Below are positions 11,870 to 23,090 of a stretch of 64,000 nt of DNA, piece after piece. The DNA is taken from NCBI GenBank assembly GCA_032622095.1, contig CP136062.1, positions 870,001-934,000 of the forward strand, in the 5' to 3' direction. The stretch is from Siphonodentalium dalli (lineage: Eukaryota; Mollusca; Scaphopoda; Gadilida; Siphonodentaliidae). Made by a program: the position numbers and the translations under genes. Positions within the stretch are counted from its first letter, which is position 1. Every line of letters begins with the position of its first letter. The notes under the pieces were generated by a model. That model saw only the letters and a program-made list of their open reading frames with translations. It did not search any database and had not been told where the DNA came from.

Positions 11870-12215
11870 CCTGCACTTCTATATCCGACGAAAATGATTT
11901 ATGCAGAAATCTGCTAGATAAACAAAACGCCACCAACTGAATCTATCTTCTCCGTAAGCCTGGTGAAACACTCCAGGACCGTTTGTTCTGCTTTCCAGTG
12001 TAGTAAATCATTAAGTTTCCTTCTCGAACGAATCCTCGATAGAAGGACGTCAGATTATTCGATTTTAAAAATATTTTCAATGCGCAGCTAGATAAACAAA
12101 ACGCATCCAACTGAATCTATCTTCCGTAAGCCCGATGAAACATTCCAGGACCGTTTGTTCTGTTTTCCAGTGTAGTAAATCATAGAGTTTCTTTCTTGGA
12201 CGAATCCTCGATGGG
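11870..12215 (+). repeat. Tandem duplication of a roughly 170 bp dispersed repeat
   Basis: 'tagataaacaaaacgc' followed by 'caactgaatctatctt', 'ccaggaccgtttgttctg' and 'ccagtgtagtaaatcat' occurs at 11,915-12,040 and again at 12,089-12,215. A third, partly deleted copy lies at 35,240-35,375. No coding signal. Confidence 0.7.
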
Positions 12216-13140
12216 TCAAACGCTTATTATCATCAATACATATTTATAACGAACCAAAGACGCTTTGGGTCGTATATAGGCTATATCTGATTTTGTGACG
12301 TCACCAATTTTTAAGTAATACGACCCTTGGATTTTGAATTTTGGGGAGCAGAAATGTCGCACATAGGATCGGTGGCCTAAAGCATTATTGTCGTAAAACT
12401 TGAAACTATAGATATATTACTGTAGTCTATAGGCAGTAATAATATATAATGATTATATGTAAGATGATATTTATATATGTATTTTATCTTGGATTACGCT
12501 AGAATATGGTCATAACCAATAAATAATTTGAATTTGTATATTGTCGTAATCGGTTGTCAAGACCAACACAAATCAGTCGATAATTGTTTACAAATTAAAA
12601 AACATTTTCCCAGAAAACTATATTAATAACAGTCGCATCAATGCCCATGTTGAGAATATCTTCAATTTTCTATCGGTATTTTAGATAGATTCGTGCAATA
12701 TTCATAAGTTTAAAGCAGAGTAACCCGGGCCAGGCTATTATTATTAACTTGTTTCGATCATCGACGAATATTGTATAGATCGATGTTTCGATTCAGTCAA
12801 TCAGTGCTCGTCGATAAAATCTAAAAATAAATCCGATAAATAAAATTTGATGATAACTTATAGTTCCAAACGCATTGACAATTTAAACCCATAATATTCT
12901 GCAATTGTATGAAACAAACTACTTATTTAATTGTATTGAGGTTTAATAATGTTATAAAATGTTGTATTTCTAACAACAACGGACGAAGAGATGTGAGTTT
13001 GTGCTATAAATTAATACGCAATCACAATTCACAAATAGTCCCGCCGCAGAAATAATTCGTGAACACGAGGTGCAATTTATGTGAATATCGGCATAAACCG
13101 AGCACAACAACCGACTGTGACTAGCAGGTAAGCTACGTCA
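12216..13140. other. No gene recognised
   Basis: AT-rich, with stops in all frames and no repeat match to the rest of the window that I could find. Confidence 0.45.
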
Positions 13141-14640
13141 GTATGTGTGCATATTTGTGAACTCCATCTGTCCATAATTTCTAAGCATAGATACTTTCAA
13201 CGTGATGACAATTTTGCAAATGAAAACAACAGAAAACTTGGAAAATTCGATGCACCATCATTGGCATCAAAACATCAATCATGGTAGGCCTATTGTCAAT
13301 GTCATTATGTTCAAAGTTCTACATGGTGATATTCAATCAGCAACCATTGATTAGATGCCAACAACAATCAATGAATCATTGCACTAAGTGAACGTTACAT
13401 TAACTTGCTTAAGTGTACATTCAGACAACCACGATGCAATAGTAAGTGGACAGATTTCCGTCGTAGGAAGTAACTGGTAGCTGGACTGCGCACGTCCAAA
13501 TCGTAGGGCATAAAATAATATCAAGCTCTTGATTTTAGATGCTAAACCGTGGCATTCTTGGTTATCACCACTTGCGGCTTAATCGCAGTCGTGTGTACAT
13601 AAAAATTGAAGCTTGAAATGATAGCAGGCCAGTAGTCAATCACATGCTTTAGGAACAATCTATGATATCATAATGTATGCAACATCGCAAGCGTCCGAAC
13701 AAACTATCGACGATCATGTCGGGCTTGGTTCCTCTACTTACGATTGAATCATGGTCGTCTGAATGTACACTAAGGCAACCATGCATGATTCAATTGTAAG
13801 TGCCACCACACACGCTGCGATTAAAATCGTAAGTGGGGAAAATCGCAGGAGGAAGCATCCAATGCGCATGCCCACGACAATATCGTAGCCAAATCATAGT
13901 GATCGAGCACTGTTTGATTTTACCAGGAAAATCGTGGCGTGACCTTGGCAACTGTAGCTGTCACATGACCACTGTCGCACTGGTCATGTTGTAAATACCA
14001 CGAAAATTAAACATTCAAAAATGGCGCAACGTTTACAAACTTCTTGCACTTACAAAAACGAGGCCACATTGGTGGAGATGTGGCACGACAGGGAGTGCAT
14101 GCCTATACCATATATCAGGCAAGGAGAAGAGGGCTGTCGCAATTGTTGAAATTCAATTGGGGCAGCTGAGCCTGTTGAGTTGACAGGTTCAAAAATGTCA
14201 AAATAAAAACAATATTCAATTTCACTTGAACTTTCAACATCAAATTGTTAGTTTAGAAAATTTAGAAACATGCCATGCATATGTATTTAGTTGCATAATG
14301 TGGAGAATGTGGTCTAACGTTTTGCTATCATGTGATTGATCACGTGGATAAAATCGTAGCTGTAAACATCGCAGCACCATAGCGTCTGCGGGCAAGCTAC
14401 GATTTCTCCACCTACGATTTTCTCCACTGACAATTTTAATCGTAGGGTCTGCGGTGGCACTAAGTGGAAGAATTTCCATCGTAGGAAGTAACCATGCTAG
14501 ATCACGTCAAATTCGCAAGTAAAAATATCAATATCAAGCACTGACATTTGTTTTTAGATTCAAAATCGTGGCTTATGCTTGGATACTATACTTCCACTTG
14601 CAGTGTAATCACAGTTGTGTGTGTAGCGTTCACATTGTGA
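13141..14640. repeat. Composite MITE-rich block, copy 1
   Basis: 13,141-13,410 ('catatttgtgaactcca', 'gataccaacaa'-type words, 'aatgaatcattgcactaag') matches 19,985-20,255 in order. From 13,412 a MITE of about 360 bp begins 'agtgtacattcagac' and ends at 13,771 with the complementary 'gtctgaatgtacact'. Inside are repeated 'tccgtcgtaggaagtaact', 'ctgcgca(c/t)g' and 'cacttgcggc' words. A second unit starts at once (13,762, 'gtacactaaggcaacc') and a third partial one near 14,455. The whole order recurs at 19,985-21,570. Confidence 0.75.
13412..13771. mobile_element. CGTAG-family MITE
   Basis: Roughly 360 bp with inverted ends: 'agtgtacattcagac' at the left and its complement at the right, followed inward by 'aaccacgat' on the left and 'tcatggtcgt' on the right. 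No coding capacity. I could not identify an unambiguous target duplication, so no superfamily is assigned. Confidence 0.65.
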
Positions 14641-14649
14641 ATCTGAATG

Positions 14650-14840
14650 TAGAAGGCCGATGACTTCTCTGCTCGAGGGGTCTAGATTTCTTGGTCACTG
14701 TAATTAGACACTTTGTATGATCACCAAACTTACGCAATGTCAAGCCCGGTTAGTAGGCCTACTTGCACTTGGATGGGTGACTGGCTTGGGAGTCTGGGTG
14801 TTGCCAAGTTTCGGTGCTGCTGTATAGGGCCCTGCGAACC
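14650..14840 (+). mobile_element. 5S rRNA-derived SINE-like unit, copy 1
   Basis: From about 14,716, 'tgatcaccaaacttacgcaa' then, at about 14,767, 'cacttggatgggtgactgg' and 'gggagtctgggtg' follow the order of animal 5S rRNA (box A 'gaagttaagca', then box C 'cttggatgggtgac', then 'gggaatacc.ggtgctg'). An inserted stretch ('aggcctacttg') separates the two halves. The left end ('ggtctagatttcttggtca') also resembles a diverged 5S 5' half. It is too changed to be a functional 5S gene; SINE3-type elements use such a 5S-derived pol III promoter. A second copy is at 21,575-21,770. Confidence 0.72.
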
Positions 14841-15535
14841 TTAAATTTTTCAGGCGAACCGAACCTTGAAACCGAATCATTGTCTCGAACCTCGAACCCA
14901 AACAACAACCTTGTTGTCGAAGACTCACGATAGAGTGGACAATCAGAACTGTTAGTGGACATATTATAGTAAAATCAACGGTTATTTACGTATTGCCCAT
15001 CTACACTATAAGATAATTACATGACAAAGAATTATTTTATATTGGAGATGGGTAGTCTGTTTATTCGTTTGCGACTTTGGTTTCAAATCTACACATTTTG
15101 TGTTCTGATATTTTCTGTTTTTTGCAAATGACTTTCGATTTTTTATCGGAAAAGTAACACACGTAGGGTCCCAAATAAGCACTGTGCAGGGGGAATTTTC
15201 CCTTGTAAATAAATTAATTACCCACACAGCATAATATTGTAATGTCGACACTTGGTAACTAAATTGTAGCAAGGAATAAAGCACTCGACCGTCTTTCTAT
15301 ATTAAACTGCGACAACACACAACAAAGATCAAAGCGTGCTGACGCTATGTTGTAGCAATTAAGTGTCACAAGACAAAGCACATCAGGTTACATATTCATG
15401 TCAATCATTTATGTTGATAAACAATGACCACACACTCTCATCACTGTGATTGGTTGAATCAAATTGTTGACACAGTAGTGCTGCCCGGAAATACCTATTC
15501 ACTCAGCCAGTTTACATAATTCAAAAAAGCTTGTA
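14841..15535. other. No gene recognised
   Basis: This segment is absent from the otherwise collinear copy near 21.77 kb. It could be an insertion in copy 1 or a deletion in copy 2. No inverted ends or coding capacity seen. Confidence 0.4.
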
Positions 15536-15595
15536 CTAACCTAACTGCAAATTCAGATACCTGTACAGTAATCGTCTACTTATTGACTAGCTTGT
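15536..15595. repeat. Distal piece of composite block, copy 1
   Basis: 'taactgcaaattcaga(t/g)acctgta' followed by 'gtaatcg(t/a)cta' and 'ttgactag' matches 21,899-21,955. It extends the collinear relation of the two composite blocks beyond the SINE. Confidence 0.6.
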
Positions 15596-15810
15596 TGTTG
15601 CAAAAATGAGAATACGAACGAAAAGAAATGTTATCCCACGTGGGAAATGACCGGAAACTTTTTGTTCTGGAACCTACGATCGATCGATGAGTGGCCACTG
15701 TCAACGACTCAACATGAACTACATGCAGGTTCTTTACTTTTGTCACTTGTGTTGTCAACTGTCTCAGAATGAGTGTGCACTTTATTTGAATTGATGACGT
15801 TTGCAATTAA

Positions 15811-16110
15811 AGGTACTAAATCCGATCAGACCCTCATAAATTACTATTTCTTTGGCTACGGGGTTAAAAAATAATTGATTTGAGTTGAGGAACCTACCAA
15901 TCAATGCAGAGAGTGATCATATATAAATGTTTGAAGTTTTGTTATTTCTATTGTTTGTGGTCCCAAAACATGCCATCAAAAGGATGTTCTCCGTCAAAAT
16001 TGTGTTATTTACCACTTGATTTTAGAGTTATCCATGTTCTCTGTTTGAATAAAAGCTTCTATGGCAATTATTAGTACACATCTCAAGACAATTACAGACT
16101 TCAGAAATGA
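15811..16110. mobile_element. TTAA-flanked AGGTACTC-family MITE, copy A (right end missing)
   Basis: Begins after TTAA (15,807-15,810) with 'aggtactaaatccgatcag'. The following 300 bp is close to 27,555-27,850 ('gaggaacctaccaatcaa', 'ccacttgattttagagtta', 'gcaattattagtac'). The complementary right end seen in the copies at 27.5 and 62.4 kb is not present, so this copy is truncated. Confidence 0.7.
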
Positions 16111-16924
16111 ATATGTGATACATGTATATATGCCAAATAATAGCTTTCATTGGGAATTTTCTGAGTACCGGGTACCTGCAGTCCTTAGATTCTGTAAAAT
16201 GCAGGAGTGTGGTTGGTCACTCACCTAACCTGAAACCCAGGCGTGTGATTTTGGTGAATATTTGGGGGGGGGGGTATAAAATGACGAACGAAGACTCAAA
16301 ATTAAATCAATTTTTATCACCATTGTGATTCATCTTGTACACATGTATTCTTCACATTGAAGTAATTAAAACTCCATTCTCGAATTGCATCGTAATGCTT
16401 CCGTTGGATGTAAGTTGTTATGAAATGCGACCAGAGACCACGTAACCATCGATATTTTTTAAAACAATGTTTGTTTGCCGCGAACTCAAGTTTCGATTTT
16501 TATTCATCTTCGCCTTCTATCGGGGCGGCTTTTATTTTAGAACGCAACACATGGTACCAAAATTACGTCAAGTTGGTGATGATTAATTTAAATATGTCAT
16601 GTTGGTAACAATATCTAGTCGAGAATTCCTCAGACCTACAGACGAATGCGACAACATCTCTAAACGCACCTGACTATAAGAATGTTCTAGCGCGTGCGCA
16701 AAACTTAAAACAATTACTTACGGCGTGTCCGTCAGTCTTCTCCAGCAAACAAGGTTGATCGTTATCATAAAACCATTTTCAATCGTGCGCCGAATATTGC
16801 CGAGGAGTGTGATTAATTACTCGCCAAGATTTAATTTCAGGCATGTTATGGTGCGTGAGCGTGATCGCAAACCTCATAATCGAAGGGCTGTACCTGTACT
16901 CTTGAGTTCCTAATAAACATACAT
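16111..16924. other. No gene recognised
   Basis: A G-run interrupts at 16,263-16,274. Short open frames (for example 16,420-16,608 and 16,725-16,913) have no recognised motif. Confidence 0.4.
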
Positions 16925-17282
16925 GTACCGTTGTACGATTATTAAAATTGAGGTAAAATTTCCACCTGTACGATCGTTATTTGGTCCTGTACGTTTATTA
17001 AATTAACCAAAAGAAATAATTCACCAATCTTAAATTGTGTAATTCATAGATAAATGAACGCTGATTGTTGACAGTGATCAGCACACTGTAGATTCACAGA
17101 CCTGGCTATCCATCAAAAGTATTTCTGTCTCATGGCATCAGTAAATCAGTCAGATGGTGCGTTTTGTTGGGTTGTATGGTACTAATATTTCCAGTCTGTA
17201 CGTTTATTCCGCCTTGTACTATTATTCAGTTACGCAACATTTTTCAACCTGTACTATTATTCCACCCTGTACTTTTATTAGG
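16925..17282. repeat. Cluster of degenerate (c/t)TGTACnnTTATT words
   Basis: Words of the form '(c/t)tgtac(g/t)(a/t)ttatt' occur near 16,930, 16,970 (one base off), 16,991, 17,197, 17,213, 17,249 and 17,267. They are spaced irregularly, often preceded by C-rich 'ccac' or 'gtc'. The clustering is visible by eye, but I cannot assign a function. Confidence 0.5.
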
Positions 17283-17779
17283 TACTCAAGCGTACATGTA
17301 TATGATGAACTTCAGCTACCTGAAAACGATTCTTACTGACCTCATTATTACTTTTATAATAACGTTTCATTATATAATTTATTGTATATCACAGATGGTC
17401 ACTAAGAATCTGTACTTACTGGGGGATTGCCCGTCAAAATGGACTGGCCCGTCAAAATGGATTGCTCATACTTCTCTTTCATCGGAGGCGCGTGGGAACA
17501 CTTTATTGAACTAAAACTGTATTGTGTAATCCCACCTGCCACACATACATGTACATGCATGTAGATTTGGAATGCAACAAAATCAACATGTTATTTTATT
17601 ACTCTATTTACTAACTGAAATAGATTCCATTTGGGAGCATTTATTCGGTGGCGCTATAGCCCTACATGTATATGAGCCTATGGCTTGGGAAAACTTTTTT
17701 TCACAGAAAAACTATATATTCCACTGGCACCCACATGCATGCATCCGCATATGGAATGCAACAAATTAACGAAATCAAC
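17283..17779. other. No gene recognised; one short duplicated phrase
   Basis: 'atttggaatgcaacaaaatc' near 17,563 and 'atatggaatgcaacaaatt' near 17,750 form a short direct repeat. No coding signal. Confidence 0.4.
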
Positions 17780-19717
17780 TTAGGCCTAAAAAAAAAAAAG
17801 ACGTTTGTTTCCGCTAATCCGACCGACCCTATTTTAAACCCCTGACCCTAAACTTTTTATTGCCATTGCACACACAAAATTGGACCCAAAATTTTGTTTT
17901 ATTTATTTAAAAAAAAAAAATCTCAATTTAGGTCCCAATTCATATCATAACAAGATGAAAACCTTTATATATATTGACATAAGAAATTTAAGTTTACAAA
18001 AAGATTTAAGTTTAACAGTTGGAATCATACTGTATAAAAGTATGTTTGGCTTTATTTAGCTTAAATCTCATTCTGTGAAAACTTCAAATACAATGTAGTT
18101 TCAGTTCAGGTTTGTTATGACTTCAGTATTTCAATCAAATACAGTACAGGAACATTAACAATTTGATCGAATCAACCTGGTTATCAGGTGGGATCTCATA
18201 ACTAAATGAAAAATTAACATAGAGAGTAGTACTATAAATAATAATTACTAACTTAATAGACATTGTTTCTGTACTACATGTAGTATATTATCATTATTAT
18301 GTACTGGTATGTGTCTCACTTTAATTTTATAAAATAGCCTATTATATGAATTAGAGTGATAATGGTAAGTCTCATTTCAAGCAGGATAAGCATAATCCAT
18401 TAAACCAAAAGATATATGATAATAACTTATAAGCATTTCCAATCCATACATATAAAAAAGTTTCCAAAGTTATGCTTGAAAACTTGATCAAATTGACCTC
18501 TCAGTAAAATTCAAAATTCTGACTCAAAATGCCCTAGATTAGCTCTAAATGCAATGGATTTTCAAAAAATTTCCAGGGGGAGAATCCCACCATCAGCAGG
18601 GGGTCACCCCTCCCAAACATTCCGCCTTAAGGTTATGCCTTTGGAATATCATTGCCCAAAAACAGGTGTCCCCAAAACAGGCTTTTAGATTAGGCTAATT
18701 TGGGGACATATTGGGGGACCGAGATGGTGGGTTTGCGAGGAGGGGGTACTCCATTGTGACTATTAGGGGTACGGGGGCTTTTTTACAGTAAGTCCAAAAT
18801 GGGGGCTGTCTGGTTGTTTCTGAAGCATATGAAAGGTGAAAGAAATTAACCAATGGCCCCCACATCATTTCCTGGCAACATGGGCTTATATCAGCTTTCA
18901 GCAAATTATGTTACCCTTATATATTCAAGTTTTGTACCGGTAGGTCACAATTAATTTACTATTTGGGAATATTGGATCATTTGACATCAACAAACCCATT
19001 TTATATATGTATGGTGCTTGAAAGTTCACCAAGCAGTCCACCAACACACTGATCATGGGTATTTCCAATTATAATTTAATTTAATCTAACTACATGTATA
19101 TGTGAACCTGAAAAAAGTTAGAAAGTTGATTTGTTGTGGTTAAATGAAGCCATATACGCAAACAAACAGGTCACAAAAAGGGTGATTTTGCGGTGACATT
19201 TTGTCAAATGAATGTGCCTTCTAATTTGGGGACATTTCTATAATTTGGGGACATCGGTAAACGCTGTGAGTTGTGGGGAACATTAAGGCAAAAAATACCT
19301 AGATCCTTCACTGAATGCGGAGAAGGTGGGGTTGTGAAGCCATCATTAAGAGATCGGTACAAGACGGTCACTCCAATATCTGACAGTGCAGTGGTGGTGG
19401 ACTGACTCCAGTTGTCGCCAGACCATATGGGAAATGTTAGGATTATCAAAGACTATATTAGTATATAGACTAGAATATATGTAAATATTGAAGCATCTGA
19501 AAGATTGAATTGGAGTTTCTAGTTCCTCTGTCATTTGGGTTAACCTGATTGAGGCTAAGAAGTGCATAGTTTAGGTAATTGACCAGTATTATACAGTTAC
19601 ATGTAGTTTTAAAGATACTGAAAAAAAAAAGTTAAAAAAAAAAAAAGTTAAGCCTACCTACCTATCCTAATTTTTTTCAGCTTGTTAGCGGAAACAAATG
19701 TATTTTTGTTTAGGCCT
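17780..19717. mobile_element. Candidate 1.9 kb element with imperfect terminal inverted repeats
   Basis: The left end 'taggcctaaaaaa...' continues to 'gtttgtttccgctaa' (about 17,803-17,817). The right end carries 'ttagcggaaacaaat' (about 19,685) running out to 'gtttaggcctta' (about 19,717). These are inverted copies of about 35 bp with indels in the A-run. Poly-A tracts flank the inside of both ends. The interior is AT-rich with short open frames only, so any element is non-autonomous or decayed. The target duplication is unclear. Confidence 0.5.
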
Positions 19718-19749
19718 TATAGTTTTTTGTTACTGTTATTGTATATTTT

Positions 19750-19977
19750 GGAAGATCTGTCTGTCTGTCTGTCTGTCTGTAATCGATGGACACGAAAACG
19801 GCAGAGCCGATTTCGATGAAACTTTGTATGTGGGGGTATTTTCGGCCGGGGAGTGACATGGACCTATTAATTTGCTCGTGCGACATTGACCTTGAAATCG
19901 GGTAATTTCAAGGTCAAAGGCCCGAATATCACAGCATTTCGACGAAACTTGGTATGTGGGGGTACTTTCGTATGGGG
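19750..19977. repeat. TCTG microsatellite with adjoining repeat fragment
   Basis: Five to six TCTG units (about 19,756-19,780) are followed by 'gatggacacgaaaacggc' and two near-identical phrases 'ttcgatgaaactttgtatg' and 'ttcgacgaaacttggtatg' about 130 bp apart. This resembles the edge of a dispersed repeat that ends in TCTG, in opposite orientation to the CAGA-run repeats near 6.6 and 7.9 kb. Confidence 0.55.
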
Positions 19978-20259
19978 ATATGTGCGCATGTTTGTGAACT
20001 CCATTATTAAAAATCTAAGCATAGATACTTTTAACGTGATGACAATTTTGCAAATGTAAACAACAGAAACACTTGGATTATGTTGGACCATGCACCATCA
20101 ACGCATCTGACATGACCATGGCATGTAGTATTGACCCGTATTGTCATTCTGTTCACAGTTCTATATGGTGATCTTTCTTTGCTGATATTCAATCAGCAAC
20201 CATTGATAAGATACCAACAACTGTTACAATCAATGAATCATTGCACTAAGTGAACATTA

Positions 20260-20664
20260 AGTGTACATTCAGACGACCACGATACAATCGTAAACTTGTG
20301 TACCTTCAGACAACCACGAAGGCATGATACAATCGTAAGTGGAAAGATTTCCATCGTAGGATGTAACCGGAATATGGACTGCGCATGCCCACGTAAAAAT
20401 CGTAGGTCATAAATTAATATCAAGCGCTGTTTGATTTTAGATACGAAATCTTTGCGTATCCTTGGTTACCTCCAGCTCCACTTGCGACGTAATCGCAGTC
20501 GTGTGTACGTAAAGATGACCGTAGGTTAGTCAATCACATGCTTTAGAACAACCTACGATATCATAATGCATGTGACATCGCAATCGTCTGAACAAACTAT
20601 CCACGATCTCGTCGGGCCCGATTCCTCCACTTACGATTGTATCGTGGTCGTCTGAAGGTACACT
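20260..20664. mobile_element. CGTAG-family MITE
   Basis: Left end 'agtgtacattcagacgac' at 20,260, right end 'gtcgtctgaaggtacact' finishing at 20,664. An extra copy of the left end ('gtaccttcagacaacca') lies at about 20,300, so the left terminus is duplicated. Internal words match the MITE at 13,412. Another unit begins at the shared right end and is interrupted by the TA-flanked MITE. Confidence 0.65.
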
Positions 20665-20989
20665 AAGTGGACATATTTCCGTCGTAAGAAGTAACTGGAC
20701 TGCGCATGCCCACGTCAAAATCGTAGGTCATAAAATAATATCAAGCTCTGTTTGATTTTAGATGCGAAATTGTGGCGTATTCTTGGTTATCTCCACTTGC
20801 GGCGTAATCGCAGTCTTGTATACGTAAAAATTGTAGCTGGAAATGACCGTAGGATAGTCAATCGCATGCTATAGGAACAATCTATGATATCATAATGTAC
20901 GCGACCTCGCAATCCTCTGAACAAACAACCGGTATCCACGTCAGGCTCGATTCCTCCACTTACAATTGAATCATGGTTGTCTGAACGTA

Positions 20990-21373
20990 CCCTGCTGGAC
21001 AAAACAAGTGTCCACTTAACTGCAGTGCGGTTAGTGTTGCCACCGCGGCCGAAATGCAACTACACCGCAGCTTCACTGGCTAACTACAGTTAGGCCGCGG
21101 TATAACTGCCATTCAGCATGGTGTAGTTGCGACGGTGTACTTTCATCAAACTGAAAAAAGACAATACAAACCAGAAATCTAACCATGGTGTACATGCCAT
21201 TCGACTGCGAGAGTAGTTGCCTTTCAGCCGCAGTGAACTTGCTGTTTGGCCGCAGTGTCTGAGTGTACTTGCTGTTCGGCCCGCGGTGCTCAACCGCTGT
21301 TACAAACTCTGACAACGCGGCCAAACGGCAAATTCACAGCGGTGCCAATGGACACTTGTTTTGTCCAGCAGGG
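20990..21373. mobile_element. TA-flanked MITE, copy 1, nested in a CGTAG MITE
   Basis: Terminal inverted repeats of about 25 bp, beginning CCCTGCTGGACAAAACAAG, with the complement ending at 21,373. TA lies on each side (20,988-20,989 and 21,374-21,375), as expected for Tc1/mariner-type insertion, though I assign that only from the TA. The host sequence rejoins cleanly across it ('ctgaacg' + 'tacactaagg'). The interior repeats short GC-rich words with 'accgcgg' and 'gccgcagtg'. A second copy in opposite orientation lies at 28,000-28,393. Confidence 0.82.
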
Positions 21374-21574
21374 TACACTAAGGTGACCATGATTCATTCG
21401 TAAGTGGAAGAATTTCCATCGTAGGAAGTAGCTGACGTCATAATCGCAAGAACAAAAATAATGTCAATAATATCAAGCACTGTTTGATTATAGAATCAAA
21501 ATCGTGGCTTATCCTTGGATACTTCCACTTTCAATGTAATCGCAGTTGTGTGTATACATGTAGCTGTCGCATTG

Positions 21575-21770
21575 TAAATGTAGAAGGCCGATGACTTCTC
21601 TGCTCGAGAGGTCTAGATTTCTTGGTCATGGTCGTTAGACGCTTTGTGTGATCACCGAAGTTAAGCAATGTCGAAGCCGCTTGGATGTGTGACTGGCTTG
21701 GGATTCTGGGTGCTGCCAACTTTCGGTGCGACTCCCGCATTTCTCTTTCTCGTTCTGTTACATGTGTACG
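21575..21770 (+). mobile_element. 5S rRNA-derived SINE-like unit, copy 2
   Basis: From about 21,650, 'tgatcaccgaagttaagcaa' is nearly exact 5S rRNA sequence over the box A region. It is followed by 'cttggatgtgtgactggctt' (box C region) and 'gggattctgggtgctgcc'. The central 5S segment is shortened relative to copy 1. A tail ('ggtgcgactcccgcattt', 'ctctttctcgttctgttac') follows; its relative at about 29,355-29,395 stands without the 5S-like head. Not a functional 5S gene. Confidence 0.75.
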
Positions 21771-21955
21771 TAAAAAATCATGTATGAAGACCCCTCAGTC
21801 TACCGGTATCTATCAATAAACTATCCGTAATTTCGTCAGGTCCCGATGCCTCCACTTACGATTGTATCATGGTCGTCTGAATGTTCACTAACGACACAAA
21901 ATAACTGCAAATTCAGAGACCTGTAGGGTAATCGACTACTACTTGACTAGTCGGA

Positions 21956-23090
21956 CCCCTTCTAAGAGCTCCCATTTCTATGCACATACAGTATGACGTA
22001 TAAAATGAGCAATGTGTCATCGCAGTTTTGAGTGTCCAATAAGTTTGCAAAGTTTTTGTCTTTATGGTGTAACTCTTTAGACAAGGCCGTTATTTCGTAA
22101 AAGTGATATTTAAAGAAATAAAGGGCATCTTAGAATTATCTCTCATTATGAAAACATAAACCGCAGTGCTTATATTTCGGCGAGAATCCAAATCTAGATT
22201 CTCGCAAATATTCTCACAATTTACCCTGTATTCTTGTGAAAAGGTATGGATTCTAGCAAAATCAGATGAAATAGATCGGTATGCCATTGGGCGCCGTTGT
22301 ATCTAATCCCATACTGTGCCGACTAGGTGACAATAATAATAAAAACAAAATTATCTATGCACAAATAGCATTGCGAATTGCGATACTAATATTAAACTTC
22401 TAAAAGCTCTAAATTGACCGAAGCAACTGTGTGTTGAAAATTAAGTGTCGGCGCACACGGCCCCGATTGTGCCCGGTAAATCCGGCTGCCGGATAAATCG
22501 GGCCCGATAAAATCTGGGGTTCAGGGCGCACGAGTCCGATTTTCACTCTGGTCATATGCATGCTATGCATGTCACTGTAGTAAATAGTCAACTGGTGTAC
22601 GTGGTCAGCCTATCTAGACATTTACTATATCTACCGGTAGTCCTGGTGATTTATATTCATATGAATTTCTAAAGACTAATATTTAGTAATAATAAACTAA
22701 ATAAATATATTAATAATAATATATTGAGGTCACGGGCAATACAGTTAATAGTGCCAATAGCCGTAAATTGGCGTAATCTACCTTTCCACAGCTGCCTCCC
22801 TCTTGTTGCGATTATTATATACGGGCACCTATTTTCTGCACATAAGTCTACCAGCCGTTGTTTCTTGTCGATTGATCAGAATTCTTGATACAATTTTAGA
22901 ATAGCGGTCGCTGCTAACTATTCCGATATTATGAATGATGTTTTGGTCATGTGACAAGCAAAACACCCACGTTGCCATCGTCGTGAGCCGGATTTTCCTG
23001 ATGAAATCAAATTCAGTTGGATCGGTCCGATTAAATCGTATCCGACAAAAACTGGCCCAACCCAAAACAGGTGTCCCCAACAAATCTCTG
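21956..23090. other. No gene recognised
   Basis: A short GC-rich patch at 22,445-22,560 ('ccggataaatcgggcccgat') stands out in composition. No convincing open frame or repeat. Confidence 0.4.

Larger units (their letters stand above)
19978..21955. repeat. Composite MITE-rich block, copy 2
   Basis: Collinear with 13,141-15,595: leader (19,985-20,255), CGTAG-family MITEs (20,260-20,664 and following), a 5S-derived SINE-like unit (21,575-21,770), a MITE right end (about 21,850-21,890) and the distal phrase at 21,899-21,955. It differs by carrying a 384 bp TA-flanked MITE at 20,990-21,373, and lacks the 700 bp segment seen after the SINE in copy 1. Confidence 0.75.

Noticed and set aside
14679-14815. 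Functional 5S rRNA gene
   Set aside because: An internal insertion, many substitutions in box A, and a second equally altered copy with the same flanks point to a SINE-like element.
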